Source: Dyella sp. OK004 (GTDB lineage: Bacteria; Pseudomonadota; Gammaproteobacteria; Xanthomonadales; Rhodanobacteraceae). From it: a stretch of 64,000 bases of DNA. Location: contig NZ_FOZI01000001.1 in the NCBI RefSeq assembly GCF_900114495.1, positions 1 to 64,000 on the forward strand. Reading direction: 5' to 3'. The notes beneath the pieces were generated by a model. The model saw only the letters and a program-made list of their open reading frames with translations, was not told the origin of the DNA and searched no databases. The position numbers were made by a program, and so were the translations under genes. Below, piece after piece: positions 54,571 to 62,304 of this stretch. Positions within the stretch are counted from its first letter, which is position 1. Every line of letters begins with the position of its first letter.

Positions 54571-54833
54571 CCGCCGCGCTGCCGCCACCCAGCCGCAAGG
54601 TCAGCATCAGCCTCTCCTCCTCCGGACCGGGCGCTCCCTCACCGCAACTCAAGCCCGAAGCGCTGGAAGAACTGCATTCCCGCGCAAGGTCGATGGGTTT
54701 GCCCTTGCACCACGACGCACAGGTCGCCGCCCTGCTTGCCGCATTGCGTTTACGCGCGGATGTGCCGGGTGAGTTGTACGCGGCGGCGGCGGCGGTGCTT
54801 GGATGCGTGTATCGGGCGGCCGAGGAAGGCTGA
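54567..54833 (+). CDS. FlhB C-terminal-domain protein (EscU/YscU family)
   Basis: An 88-residue protein matching only the cytoplasmic tail of FlhB, the export-gate switch. LEELHSRARSMGLPLHHDAQ and ALRLRADVPGELYAAAAAVL correspond to the region after the FlhB autocleavage site. The N-terminal membrane domain is absent. Such stand-alone tails can substitute for the FlhB C-terminal fragment in switching export specificity, which fits its coupling to a fliK-like gene by an ATGA overlap. A symmetric terminator follows. Confidence 0.85.
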   Translation: MTAALPPPSRKVSISLSSSGPGAPSPQLKPEALEELHSRARSMGLPLHHDAQVAALLAALRLRADVPGELYAAAAAVLGCVYRAAEEG

Positions 54834-54847
54834 CGCACTGCCCTCAC

Positions 54848-54881
54848 AAAAAAAGCTCGTCGAATTCGACGAGCTTTTTTT
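54848..54881. terminator. Symmetric bidirectional terminator
   Basis: A perfect palindrome: seven A, AGCTCGTCGA-type stem, no loop beyond the AATT centre, and seven T. It serves the convergent flhB-like gene and the exported-protein gene at 54917. Confidence 0.95.
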
Positions 54882-54916
54882 CTATCGATGCGCTGTCCTG
54901 CGCGGGATGCTCAAGG

Positions 54917-55477
54917 CTACTTCCCAGTGCTGGGCGGTGCCGCTGAACTTGAAGCACCATGCGAAGCGCCCTGATTCCCGGGGCTCGTCCCATGCTGATA
55001 ACCGCCAAAGTTGGACGGCTGGTAAGCGCGATCACCGTCAAAGCGCGAGTGCCCCATCGGGAACCCATTGTTCGGCCCCGCCAGCGCAAGACGCCGGCCA
55101 TCCAGGTTCACCCAATGCCACTGCCCGATCGGCACCGGCACCGAAGATACATAGGCGAACTGCGCGTCGTAGTTGCCTTCTTCACGCGGCGTGGCCTGCA
55201 ATGCAAGGTTGATAACGAACTGACTGGCTATCGGCTTGCCGTGGTCATAAGCCGGCTTATTGATCATCTCGTCGAGGTTCTTGTCGAGCAGCCGGCGAAC
55301 CACCGGTGACAATTCGATCGCTGGCGAGGCGCTGGTGACTTTGCCCGCGGAATTCACTTGCACCAGAACGGGCACGACCTTGGGCTTGAACTGAGTGAGC
55401 GAACCGCTGGCCGCCATGGCGGCTCCTGCAGTGACCGATAAAACGCCGACAAGCACGAATGCATGAAACCGTTTCAT
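54917..55477 (-). CDS. Exported protein of unknown function
   Basis: A 186-residue secreted protein starting at ATG 55477 with AAGGAG 6 bp upstream. The signal peptide MKRFHAFVLVGVLSVTAGAA is cleaved near AMAASG. The mature part has a TonB-C-like feel (PVLVQVNSAGKVTSASP, ending in VPIGQWHWVNLDGRRL) and a low-complexity Ser/Gly/His tail (GTSPGNQGASHGASSSAAPP). The ordered part may be a small beta domain for protein or glycan contacts. No family is assigned with confidence. Confidence 0.75.
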   Translation of the reverse strand: MKRFHAFVLVGVLSVTAGAAMAASGSLTQFKPKVVPVLVQVNSAGKVTSASPAIELSPVVRRLLDKNLDEMINKPAYDHGKPIASQFVINLALQATPREEGNYDAQFAYVSSVPVPIGQWHWVNLDGRRLALAGPNNGFPMGHSRFDGDRAYQPSNFGGYQHGTSPGNQGASHGASSSAAPPSTGK

Positions 55478-55674
55478 AAGATCTCCTTCGACCATGATGG
55501 ATCATTCTCCCGGGTACCTTGCCGATACCCATTCCCCACCCGCTCGGACTGTCCTCCTAAGGTTCCGGGTGGTCAACTGAAACTATCTTCATGGCGGCCT
55601 TACGTGGAAGAGGTAGGAGGTCGCCACGTGATCAGGCGGCTCAGCGCTAAGGAAGCATCGGCCCATATAGCCGC

Positions 55675-55875
55675 TTGCGATTGAATTTATCGCAATTTGC
55701 GATAAATTCTCGCCATCGACTTTTTGGCTCCGTCAATATCGTCAATGACAAGTTCGTCTTCGATATCCGCGGAAACAACCACCGACTCATTGCATGCATC
55801 AGCTTTGCAACGCAGATCTGCTACATCGAACAGGTTCTTACGCATGCCGAGTACGACAAAGGAGCGTGGAAATGA
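55675..55875 (+). pseudogene. higB: 5'-truncated higB toxin remnant
   Basis: The last roughly 50 codons match HigB mRNA interferase C termini: RLFGSVNIVNDKFVFDIRGN, NHRLIACISFATQICYIEQV, ending LTHAEYDKGAWK. The first 40 or so residues of a normal roughly 100-residue HigB are missing. The in-frame codons upstream of RLFGSV run through the operator palindrome, and the only candidate start is a TTG at 55675. It overlaps higA by 4 bp, as an intact higBA would. The most likely history is a deletion joining the operator to codon 40 or so of higB. Confidence 0.65.
55683..55709. promoter_or_regulatory. HigA operator palindrome
   Basis: A perfect 13-bp inverted repeat GAATTTATCGCAA (55683-55695) with 55697-55709 around one central T. 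AT-rich palindromes of this kind upstream of higBA are bound by HigA to autoregulate the operon. It overlaps a likely promoter region (TTGCGA at 55675, GATAAA at 55701). Confidence 0.75.
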
Positions 55876-56279
55876 ACGCGCAACTCGCCCCTGTCTTTGA
55901 CGCCTGGAACGCGTTCCAGAAAGTGTCCGGCGTGCGCCACATCGAAGACGAGCGCGGCTATGAAGGGGCCACCGCTCTCACCGGCGCACTCGTGGACGAT
56001 GGCGCGATGGAAGAAGGCCATCCGCAGCATTCACTATTCATGGTCCTCAGCGACCTGATCTACGCCTACGACCAGCATCACTATCCCCAATCAGCGATAA
56101 GTGGCGTGGATTTGCTTCGTTTCCTGATGGAACAGCATGGCCTGAAGCAGAACCAATTGCCGGAAATCGGCACGCAAAGCGTGGTCTCCGAAATCCTTTC
56201 CGGACGACGGGAACTCACCGTCAACCATATCCGCGGTCTATCCAAGCGCTTTGCGATCAGCCCGTCTGCGTTTTTCTAG
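55872..56279 (+). CDS. higA: HigA-family antitoxin/regulator
   Basis: A 135-residue HigA of the E. coli type. The N-terminal half (1-75) is the toxin-binding and dimer region. The C-terminal HTH spans about 78-135 (VDLLRFLMEQHGLKQNQLPE, SVVSEILSGRRELTVNHIRG). ATG 55872 has AAAGGAG 7 bp upstream and overlaps the higB remnant by 4 bp. It looks intact although its toxin is truncated, so it may act as a solo repressor or protect against related toxins. Confidence 0.88.
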   Translation: MNAQLAPVFDAWNAFQKVSGVRHIEDERGYEGATALTGALVDDGAMEEGHPQHSLFMVLSDLIYAYDQHHYPQSAISGVDLLRFLMEQHGLKQNQLPEIGTQSVVSEILSGRRELTVNHIRGLSKRFAISPSAFF

Positions 56280-56293
56280 CAGGCAGTCCACCC

Positions 56294-57712
56294 TCACATA
56301 AACGAATCCGCCAACCGCGCCACGCCTTCGCGCGCCCGGCGCCAACCGGGCCTCGCACGCCAGGCTTCAAGCGAAAGCACCGTAGCGTCGGCGAGGTAAT
56401 CCGCCTCCACTTCGCGCAAGCGCCCCACTACACCCCTGTCATAGCAAAGCATCCCGATCTCCGCGTTTAGCGCGAACGAACGGATGTCCAGATTGATCGA
56501 CCCGATCAGCGCGATGTCCTCATCGACACTCAGATGCTTGGCATGAAGAAAGTGCGGACGGTACAGCGCGATCTTCACGCCACAGCGCAATAGCTCGTCG
56601 TAGTACGACTCCTGCGCCCATGCGGTGAGGCGCTGGTTGTTGCTCTCCGACAGAATCAGCTGCACATCCACACCCGACAGCGCGGCGATGCGCAGCGCAC
56701 TGAGCGTCGCGTCGTCGGGCACGAAGTACGGCGTGGTCAGCACCAGCTTGCGCTGGGCGACGTGGATCAGCGAATTCACCGCATCGCGCGCATTTTCATA
56801 GGGGTAGGCCGGCCCGCTGGGCAGCAGCTGGGTGACGATATCGGCATCGCTGACCGGATAGGTCACGGCCACATCGAGGCGCTCCCCCGTCTCGATATAC
56901 CAGTCGCTGGCGAACACCGCCTGCAGATGTCCGACGACCGGCCCTTCAACCCGCGCGACCAGCTCGCGATTGGGAAACCCGGGAACGAATTCCGGCAAAG
57001 CGAGGTTCTGCGAGCCGACATAGCCGACCGTAGTATCAAAAACGGCGATCTTGCGGTGATTGCGCAGATCCATGCGCCCGCTGCGGCGCCAGCGCAAACC
57101 GCCGGGCAGCATGTCGTGAACCGTCACACCCGCATCCCGCAACGGCTGCGCATACCGGCGCAGGCCGCGCTTGGCCCCCACCGCATCCAGCAGCACACGG
57201 CACCGCACGCCGCGCGCGGCGGCACGGATCAAGGACGCCACGATGGCGTCGCCGACCGGGTCATCGAACATCAGGTAATACAGCAGATGCACGCGTTCGC
57301 GCGCCGCATCGATATCCGCGATCAACACTTTCAGCGAGGCGTCGTAGTGGTCCAGCAACTGCACGCTATTGCCGCGCGTCGGCATGAAATCGCCCAGCCG
57401 CTCGACCAGCGGCGCGACTTCGGCCGCCTCGGTATCTGCCGGCGGCGTCCAGCGCAGCGCCGTCATGCCGGCCTGCTCCACGCGGATCACTTCAGACGCA
57501 TTGGCCTGGCGACGCACCCGCTCCCGCGACAGCCAGGGGTGGCCGAACAACAGATACAGCGGCAACCCCAGCAACGGCACAAAGCCCACCAGCAGCAACC
57601 AGCTGCGCGCCGCCGCCGGCGTGGTGCGCGACGGAATCCAGAACAGTGCCGCCAGCCGGATCAACCAGTCGACACCCAGCAGCCACGTGCCTTGCATCCA
57701 ATCGAACGACAC
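56294..57712 (-). CDS. cls: Cardiolipin synthase (PLD family)
   Basis: A 472-residue membrane enzyme that makes cardiolipin from phosphatidylglycerol. Two N-terminal transmembrane helices (about 12-30 and 38-58) precede two HKD phospholipase-D motifs: LRNHRKIAVFD (with VGYVGSQNLALPEF after it) and FLHAKHLSVDEDIALIGSIN. The start is GTG 57712, with AAGGAG 6 bp upstream, giving the N terminus MSFDWMQGTW; ATG 57697 is an alternative. It converges on higA with a 14-bp gap. Confidence 0.95.
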   Translation of the reverse strand: MSFDWMQGTWLLGVDWLIRLAALFWIPSRTTPAAARSWLLLVGFVPLLGLPLYLLFGHPWLSRERVRRQANASEVIRVEQAGMTALRWTPPADTEAAEVAPLVERLGDFMPTRGNSVQLLDHYDASLKVLIADIDAARERVHLLYYLMFDDPVGDAIVASLIRAAARGVRCRVLLDAVGAKRGLRRYAQPLRDAGVTVHDMLPGGLRWRRSGRMDLRNHRKIAVFDTTVGYVGSQNLALPEFVPGFPNRELVARVEGPVVGHLQAVFASDWYIETGERLDVAVTYPVSDADIVTQLLPSGPAYPYENARDAVNSLIHVAQRKLVLTTPYFVPDDATLSALRIAALSGVDVQLILSESNNQRLTAWAQESYYDELLRCGVKIALYRPHFLHAKHLSVDEDIALIGSINLDIRSFALNAEIGMLCYDRGVVGRLREVEADYLADATVLSLEAWRARPGWRRAREGVARLADSFM

Positions 57713-57922
57713 TGCCTGCTCCTTGGTTACGAATGGGGTGATTCTGCCGGGCGGGGGTGGTAACGGAAAGTTATGCGCCCAACGGGCACTTCCCGGCCAC
57801 CATGCCGGGCGGCCAGGCGCTAGCCGAAAGCGGAAACTTGCTGCCAGCCGTTGAGGGGCGCTACATAGGCGCCTGACACCAAGCCTGAAGCCTGCTCGTC
57901 CACCCACTCACGAGACACGCCC

Positions 57923-58570
57923 ATGTCAAAACTTCGCGTCCAGAGCTTTTCGGTTTCCCTCGACGGCTACGGCGCCGGACCCAACCAGGACCTGGAGCAT
58001 CCGCTCGGTGTTGGCGGTCCGGAGTTGATGGAGTGGTTCTTCCACACACGCCTGTGGCGCAACATGCAAGGCGAAGAAGGCGGCGAAACCGGCATCGACA
58101 ACGAGATGGCCGAACGGGGCTTTGCCAACATCGGCGCCTGGATTCTCGGCCGCAACATGTTCGGCCCGGTGCGCGGCCCGTGGCCGGACGACAGCTGGAA
58201 AGGCTGGTGGGGCGACGAGCCGCCCTATCACACGCCAGTCTTCGTGCTGACCAACTACCCACGCGCACCGCTCACCATGGCGGGAGGCACGCAGTTCCAT
58301 TTCGTCACCGAAGGCATTCACGCCGCCCTGGAGCAAGCAACCGCCGCCGCGGGCGGCCGCGACATTCGCATTGGCGGCGGTGCCGCCACGGTCCGGCAGT
58401 ACCTGCGCGCCGGCTTGATCGATGAGCTGCATCTCGCCATTCGCCCTATCTTGCTCGGTGCTGGCGAATCGCTATGGAGCGGTCTCGATCTGCGCGCCCT
58501 GGGCTACGAGTGCTCACGGCATGTCGCTGGCGAGCGGGCGATGCATATGTTTCTGACCAAACGTGGATAA
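57923..58570 (+). CDS. Dihydrofolate reductase family protein (RibD C-terminal type)
   Basis: A 215-residue protein with the RibD_C/DHFR-like fold: SFSVSLDGYGAGPNQDLEHP at the N terminus, GAWILGRNMFGPVRGPW in the middle, and IRIGGGAATVRQYLRAGLID near 155-175, the NADPH-contact region. The family reduces pyrimidine or pterin-like substrates; the real substrate is unknown. It is followed 31 bp later by a GNAT gene on the same strand. Confidence 0.9.
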   Translation: MSKLRVQSFSVSLDGYGAGPNQDLEHPLGVGGPELMEWFFHTRLWRNMQGEEGGETGIDNEMAERGFANIGAWILGRNMFGPVRGPWPDDSWKGWWGDEPPYHTPVFVLTNYPRAPLTMAGGTQFHFVTEGIHAALEQATAAAGGRDIRIGGGAATVRQYLRAGLIDELHLAIRPILLGAGESLWSGLDLRALGYECSRHVAGERAMHMFLTKRG

Positions 58571-58601
58571 CGCCCTCCCGCATAGCTGACCGCATCCGAG
58601 C

Positions 58602-59114
58602 ATGCTCATCCGCCCCGCCGAACCCGACGACGCCATGGACGTGGCACGCGTGCATGTGCGCGCCTGGCAAGTCGGCTACCGGGATCTGCTGCCCGACGAC
58701 TACCTCGCCCGGATGCGCCCGGAAGAACGTGCCCGGCGATATACCTTCGGCAACGACACGCCGCAGCAGCCAAGGACGATGGTCGCCATAGACGCCGGTG
58801 CGATCCGCGGATTCGCCACCATCGCCCCTGCCCGCGACATAAATGAGTCGAACGCAGGAGAACTGTGTGCGCTCTATGTCGACCCTGACTGGTGGGGCCA
58901 TGGTGTCGGTGCAGTGCTGATATCTGCTGCGCGAGTCCGGCTGCTCGACTCGGGCTTCAAGCAAGCGTTGCTATGGGTATTGAAGGGCAATGCCCGTGCG
59001 GAACGTTTCTACCGCAACGACCACTGGATACCTGACGGCATCTGCCGCACCGCATCGGTATGGGGCCTTACCGTCGACGAGGTCTGCTACCGGCGTGGCC
59101 TGGACAGCGAGTGA
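58602..59114 (+). CDS. GNAT-family N-acetyltransferase
   Basis: A 170-residue GNAT. It begins MLIRPAEPDDAMDVARVHVR. The acetyl-CoA loop region is ELCALYVDPDWWGHGVGAVL near 85-105, with the Q/R-x-x-G-x-G/A motif varied to WGHGVG. LWVLKGNARAERFYRNDHWI is the final conserved motif. The substrate is unknown. It may be co-transcribed with the DHFR-family gene and converges on the exported paralogue at 59121 with a 6-bp gap. Confidence 0.9.
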   Translation: MLIRPAEPDDAMDVARVHVRAWQVGYRDLLPDDYLARMRPEERARRYTFGNDTPQQPRTMVAIDAGAIRGFATIAPARDINESNAGELCALYVDPDWWGHGVGAVLISAARVRLLDSGFKQALLWVLKGNARAERFYRNDHWIPDGICRTASVWGLTVDEVCYRRGLDSE

Positions 59115-59120
59115 TCCCCC

Positions 59121-59720
59121 TCAACCCTGCCCCTTCACCCGCACATCCGTCGCTATCCAGTTCATCTCCCAGGTCTTGCCGCCGTCATCGGAGAACGCCT
59201 GCTCGAAGCGGTAGGTATCCGGCCCCATCGGGGAAATCACAAAACGCACCAGGATGAAGCGGTCGTTGAACGTTTCCTGGTCGATGAACTCGCCGCGCCC
59301 GTTCTTGAATTCACCGATGGTGGGCACACCCAGGGTGCCGCCGCGACTGCTGGCAACATTGAGGCTCCATTGATGCGACTGCGGGTTGTATAGCCGCAGC
59401 GAAAGCAGTTCGAGATGTCCCGCCGGACCATCGGCTTCCAGCTCCAGCAGATTGGCGCGGCCATCCCACACCTTGCGCGCTACCGACGTGCCGTCATAAC
59501 TGGCCCATTCGTTGGAGCCACTCAAGGGATGCACACGTCGCTCGACATGAGTTTTCCAGGTGCCAATCTCAAAATCGAAATCGTGCTGCCCATCGGGCCG
59601 AGACGCCCTGGCCGGATCTGCGGCGCCCTTGCCTGCCTCCGCAAACACCAGGCTGAAGCAGAACACCAGACTGAGCACAAAGAACGCGCCGATCAAACGC
59701 ATCTGCCGATAACTCGCCAT
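59121..59720 (-). CDS. Exported DUF1579-like protein, paralogue A
   Basis: A 199-residue protein with an uncleaved or Sec-type N-terminal hydrophobic segment (about 10-27), then a lipocalin-like beta domain: HDFDFEIGTWKTHVERRVHP, SNEWASYDGTSVARKVWDGR, FEQAFSDDGGKTWEMNWIAT. The start ATG 59720 has AGGGA 5 bp upstream. It is about 30 bp downstream of a homologue (59753-60355) with the same domain, so the pair arose by tandem duplication. Function unknown. Confidence 0.8.
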   Translation of the reverse strand: MASYRQMRLIGAFFVLSLVFCFSLVFAEAGKGAADPARASRPDGQHDFDFEIGTWKTHVERRVHPLSGSNEWASYDGTSVARKVWDGRANLLELEADGPAGHLELLSLRLYNPQSHQWSLNVASSRGGTLGVPTIGEFKNGRGEFIDQETFNDRFILVRFVISPMGPDTYRFEQAFSDDGGKTWEMNWIATDVRVKGQG

Positions 59721-59752
59721 GGCTTCCCTCTCTGATACATGGAACAGAAACG

Positions 59753-60355
59753 TCAGGCGGTACGCGTATAGCGCATCACCCAATTGGTCTCCCAGGTTTT
59801 GCCGCCGTCGGGAGACAGGGCCTGCTCCCATTGGCAGGTATTCGCATCGATCGGCGAAAACATGCCGCGCAACTTCACCGGCCTGCCATCGTTGGTGTCG
59901 TCGGAGAAGAAGCTGCCCACGCCATGGGCGAAGCCGCCGATACCCGGCGTATCGATGTGGAGCGGATCGCGCGACGACAGATACCAGTCAGCCCAACGAT
60001 CGGTCTTGGCGTCATAGGCACGCAGCCCCATGCCGCCGGAGGTGGTGCCGTCCGCACGCGTGGCGATGCTTTCGTTGAGATTGACGATGCCACCCAGCAG
60101 CGACCAACACCGACTGGTGCCCTCGAACTCCTCCCAGTCATTGCTGCCAACCAGCCATTGCCTGAGCCGGCGATGGTGAACGCGCCAATTGCCGAGGAAG
60201 AAATCAAAATCGTGCGCCGGGCCAGAACCACTCGTCGCCGGTTTCATCCTGGTCCCGGGCATGCCGGCGTGGGCGTTGTCCAACAGCATCAGGGCGGGGA
60301 CAGCAGCGAGCGACCATTGCATGAGACGACGGCGAGCGAGGTTATCGATCCGCAT
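59753..60355 (-). CDS. Exported DUF1579-like protein, paralogue B (Tat-like signal)
   Basis: A 200-residue homologue of the next gene: HDFDFFLGNWRVHHRRLRQW, SNDWEEFEGTSRCWSLLGGI and WEQALSPDGGKTWETNWVMR align with it. Its N terminus differs: ARRRLMQWSLAAVPALMLLD carries a twin-arginine-like signal followed by an AHAGM cleavage site. That suggests Tat export of a folded protein. ATG 60355 is chosen for the signal; the longer open frame upstream has no support. Function unknown. Confidence 0.78.
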   Translation of the reverse strand: MRIDNLARRRLMQWSLAAVPALMLLDNAHAGMPGTRMKPATSGSGPAHDFDFFLGNWRVHHRRLRQWLVGSNDWEEFEGTSRCWSLLGGIVNLNESIATRADGTTSGGMGLRAYDAKTDRWADWYLSSRDPLHIDTPGIGGFAHGVGSFFSDDTNDGRPVKLRGMFSPIDANTCQWEQALSPDGGKTWETNWVMRYTRTA

Positions 60356-60540
60356 GGAGCACCGGGGACGGTGGGGAGGTGGGCCGACGTTGCGCTCAAT
60401 CTGCTGGGGCGGGAAGAGCCATTTTGATGGTGGGGAGTAGGCCAATTGGGTGTGAGGGAGGCGCTGACGCGCGATGGCGCCTCTACTTCGTCACGACGGC
60501 ATGGAAGATGGCTTTAACACCAGCCAGCGACTCCCTTCAT

Positions 60541-60900
60541 CTCCCTCTCCCCTCTGGGGAGAGGGTTGGGGTGAGGGGTGGGTGCTCGCGATGACCTCTC
60601 TACTTCGTCACCCCGGCGTAGGCCGGGGTCCAGTGTCTTGTCGCTCGGTTGTCGCGTCTGCGTGCTCTGGCTCGCCTGCCGCGGGCTTTCGAACCGCTGC
60701 CGCGGTCTGAGTCACTTTCTCTTTGCTGGCCCACGCACCCGCAGGAGCGGGTGCGAACAGCGCAGCTGGCCCGAAGGGCGGAGGGCACGGATGCCCGGAG
60801 TCAAGAAAAGTAACCAAAGAGAAATGACCTGAGAGCAGGCGGTGTGCTTTGTAGCTACGCATCTTCCAGTGTCAGACGTCGGGATATCTCTCTTCAGGCC
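60541..60900. repeat. Composite dispersed repeat, copy 5 (long subtype, reverse)
   Basis: It lies in the 662-bp gap between paralogue B and the I42 inhibitor gene, in reverse orientation. It has the CTCCCTCTCCCCTCTGGGGA cap, ACCCCGGCGTAGGCCGGGGT hairpin, core, and the same extra loop as copy 2 (CCGCAGGAGCGGGTGCG and CGGAGGGCACGGATGCCCGG). It ends near CAGTGTCAGACGTCGGGATA. Confidence 0.9.
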
Positions 60901-61017
60901 AGCGCTTACCACCGCACAGGGGGTCGGACATCAAGTGCATCAGGCTTCACCCTTGCTCCTGCGCACCAGTAGGATGCGTTTTACTAGTCTCCACCACACG
61001 GACTTCAAGGAGCTTCC

Positions 61018-61521
61018 ATGTCTACGCGAATCAAGGTTTTGATAGCCGGACTACTGATGATCTGCTCTGCCCTGACGTGCACGCTCGCAAGCGCGGCGGA
61101 GGCACCCAAGCGTGCGGCGAAACCCGTCGTAGTCACCGAGGCAAACGACCGACAAGAAGTGACGCTCGATGCGGGGCAACTATTCTGCGTCCGGCTCCCA
61201 CAGAATCCATCGACCGGCATGTCGTGGTCGATGAATCAGGTTTCCGCAGACATTCTCAAGCCGCTAGGCGAACCCACCGACCGCATCGATGACAAAGGAA
61301 AAGCGATACCCGGCCAGCCCGGCACCACACAATGGGCTTTCGTCGCCACCGGAGCGGGTACGCACGACGTGCAACAAACCCTGCGCTTCGAGTACCGGCA
61401 GTGGTGGTCCAAGGATTTTGATGCGCCGGGGAAAGTGGTGTTCTATCACGTAGTAGTCCACGCGAAACAAGTCAAAACCTCAAATCCAGAAACACCAAAA
61501 GCAACCTGCGACGCAAGCTAA
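61018..61521 (+). CDS. Chagasin-type cysteine protease inhibitor (I42 family)
   Basis: A 167-residue exported protein with a signal peptide (1-27, ending ASAAEA) and one chagasin-like Ig domain. All three inhibitory loops can be read: NPSTGMSW (63-70, the NPTTG loop), GQPGTTQWAF (99-108, the GxxG loop) and RQWW (127-130, the RPW loop). Such inhibitors block papain-family proteases, probably those of hosts, predators or the cell itself. It lies inside the 8.4-kb segment flanked by repeat copies 4 and 6. Confidence 0.92.
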   Translation: MSTRIKVLIAGLLMICSALTCTLASAAEAPKRAAKPVVVTEANDRQEVTLDAGQLFCVRLPQNPSTGMSWSMNQVSADILKPLGEPTDRIDDKGKAIPGQPGTTQWAFVATGAGTHDVQQTLRFEYRQWWSKDFDAPGKVVFYHVVVHAKQVKTSNPETPKATCDAS

Positions 61522-61529
61522 GCTCCAAG

Positions 61530-61550
61530 GGTGCGGGCAACGCCCGCACC
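61530..61550 (+). terminator. Possible terminator hairpin after the I42 gene
   Basis: A perfect 9-bp stem GGTGCGGGC (61530-61538) with 61542-61550 and a 3-nt loop, 8 bp after the stop. The following GCTGTTGCTGTTGCTC lacks a proper T-tract, so termination is uncertain. Confidence 0.55.
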
Positions 61551-61598
61551 GCTGTTGCTGTTGCTCTTATCGCTCTTGATCTCCGAGCCCCTATGCAG

Positions 61599-61912
61599 TG
61601 GTGAGGGCTGAGCGATCAGGCCAAGAAGAAAATCATCCCGACGCCTGACACTGGAAAAGACACAGCTACAAAGCACATCGCCTGCTCTCAGGCCATTTCT
61701 CTTTGGTTACTTTCTCTTTGGGCCAGCAAAGAGAAAGTGACTCGGACCGCGGCAGCGGTTCGAAAGCCCGCGGCAGGCGAGCCCGGTCGCGATAACGCAA
61801 CAACCGAAGCTCACCACTACTGGATCCCTGCCTGCGCAGGGATGACGAACTAGAGACGGTGAACCGAGCACCCGCCCCTCACCCCAACCCTCTCCCCCGA
61901 GGGGAGAGGGAG
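61599..61912. repeat. Composite dispersed repeat, copy 6 (short subtype, forward)
   Basis: It lies directly downstream of the motC-motD-cheW-DUF2802 block. Bases 61614-61912 are the reverse complement of copy 4 (52904-53202), with three mismatches in 299 by my reading. It shares with copy 4 even the non-core parts (CCCGGTCGCGATAACGCAAC and ACTAGAGACGGTGAACCGAG), unlike the other four copies. Confidence 0.92.
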
Positions 61913-61917
61913 TAAGG

Positions 61918-62304
61918 CTACGTGCGCGCCGCGCCCATCCCCTCCCGCGCCGCATGCAAACTCCGCAACAACTCCGCCTCCCCCCGCGACAACCCACAAT
62001 GCTCCACCAGCTGATCCGCCCCCGCGCCCTCACTCACCAAGCGCCGCGCCACGTCATAGCTGGACGACACCGCCGCCACCTCGCGCACCCGCGACCGCTC
62101 CTGCACCGGCGCAATGGGCTTCGCTTCCAACGTGCGCTGCACCCGCGACAACACCGCTACCAGCATCGACGTCGGCACATCAGTCTGCGCCGACGCTTCA
62201 CACAGCACACGCAGCCGCTTCATCTCCGCACGCACCTGCCACAACATCACGCCCTGCCCCATCACCAGCAACGCCAGCGCAACTAAAACCAGCTCAAGCC
62301 ACAT
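61918..62304 (-). CDS. DUF2802 protein
   Basis: A 128-residue protein with an N-terminal membrane anchor (MWLELVLVALALLVMGQGVM), a helical linker, and a C-terminal domain with SSYDVARRLVSEGAGADQLV then EHCGLSRGEAELLRSLHAAR. This is the DUF2802 pattern, an HTH-like region found in flagellar/chemotaxis clusters next to cheW and motCD. It overlaps the cheW stop by 11 bp. Function unknown, probably linked to motor or polar localisation. Confidence 0.85.
   Translation of the reverse strand: MWLELVLVALALLVMGQGVMLWQVRAEMKRLRVLCEASAQTDVPTSMLVAVLSRVQRTLEAKPIAPVQERSRVREVAAVSSSYDVARRLVSEGAGADQLVEHCGLSRGEAELLRSLHAAREGMGAART

Noticed and set aside
55629-55684. Short frame from GTG 55629 (VIRRLSAKEASAHIAACD) preceded by AGGAGG, possibly a frameshifted higB N terminus
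   Set aside because: The operator palindrome lies downstream of it, which does not fit a toxin start, and similarity to HigB N termini is weak. A deletion explains the locus better.
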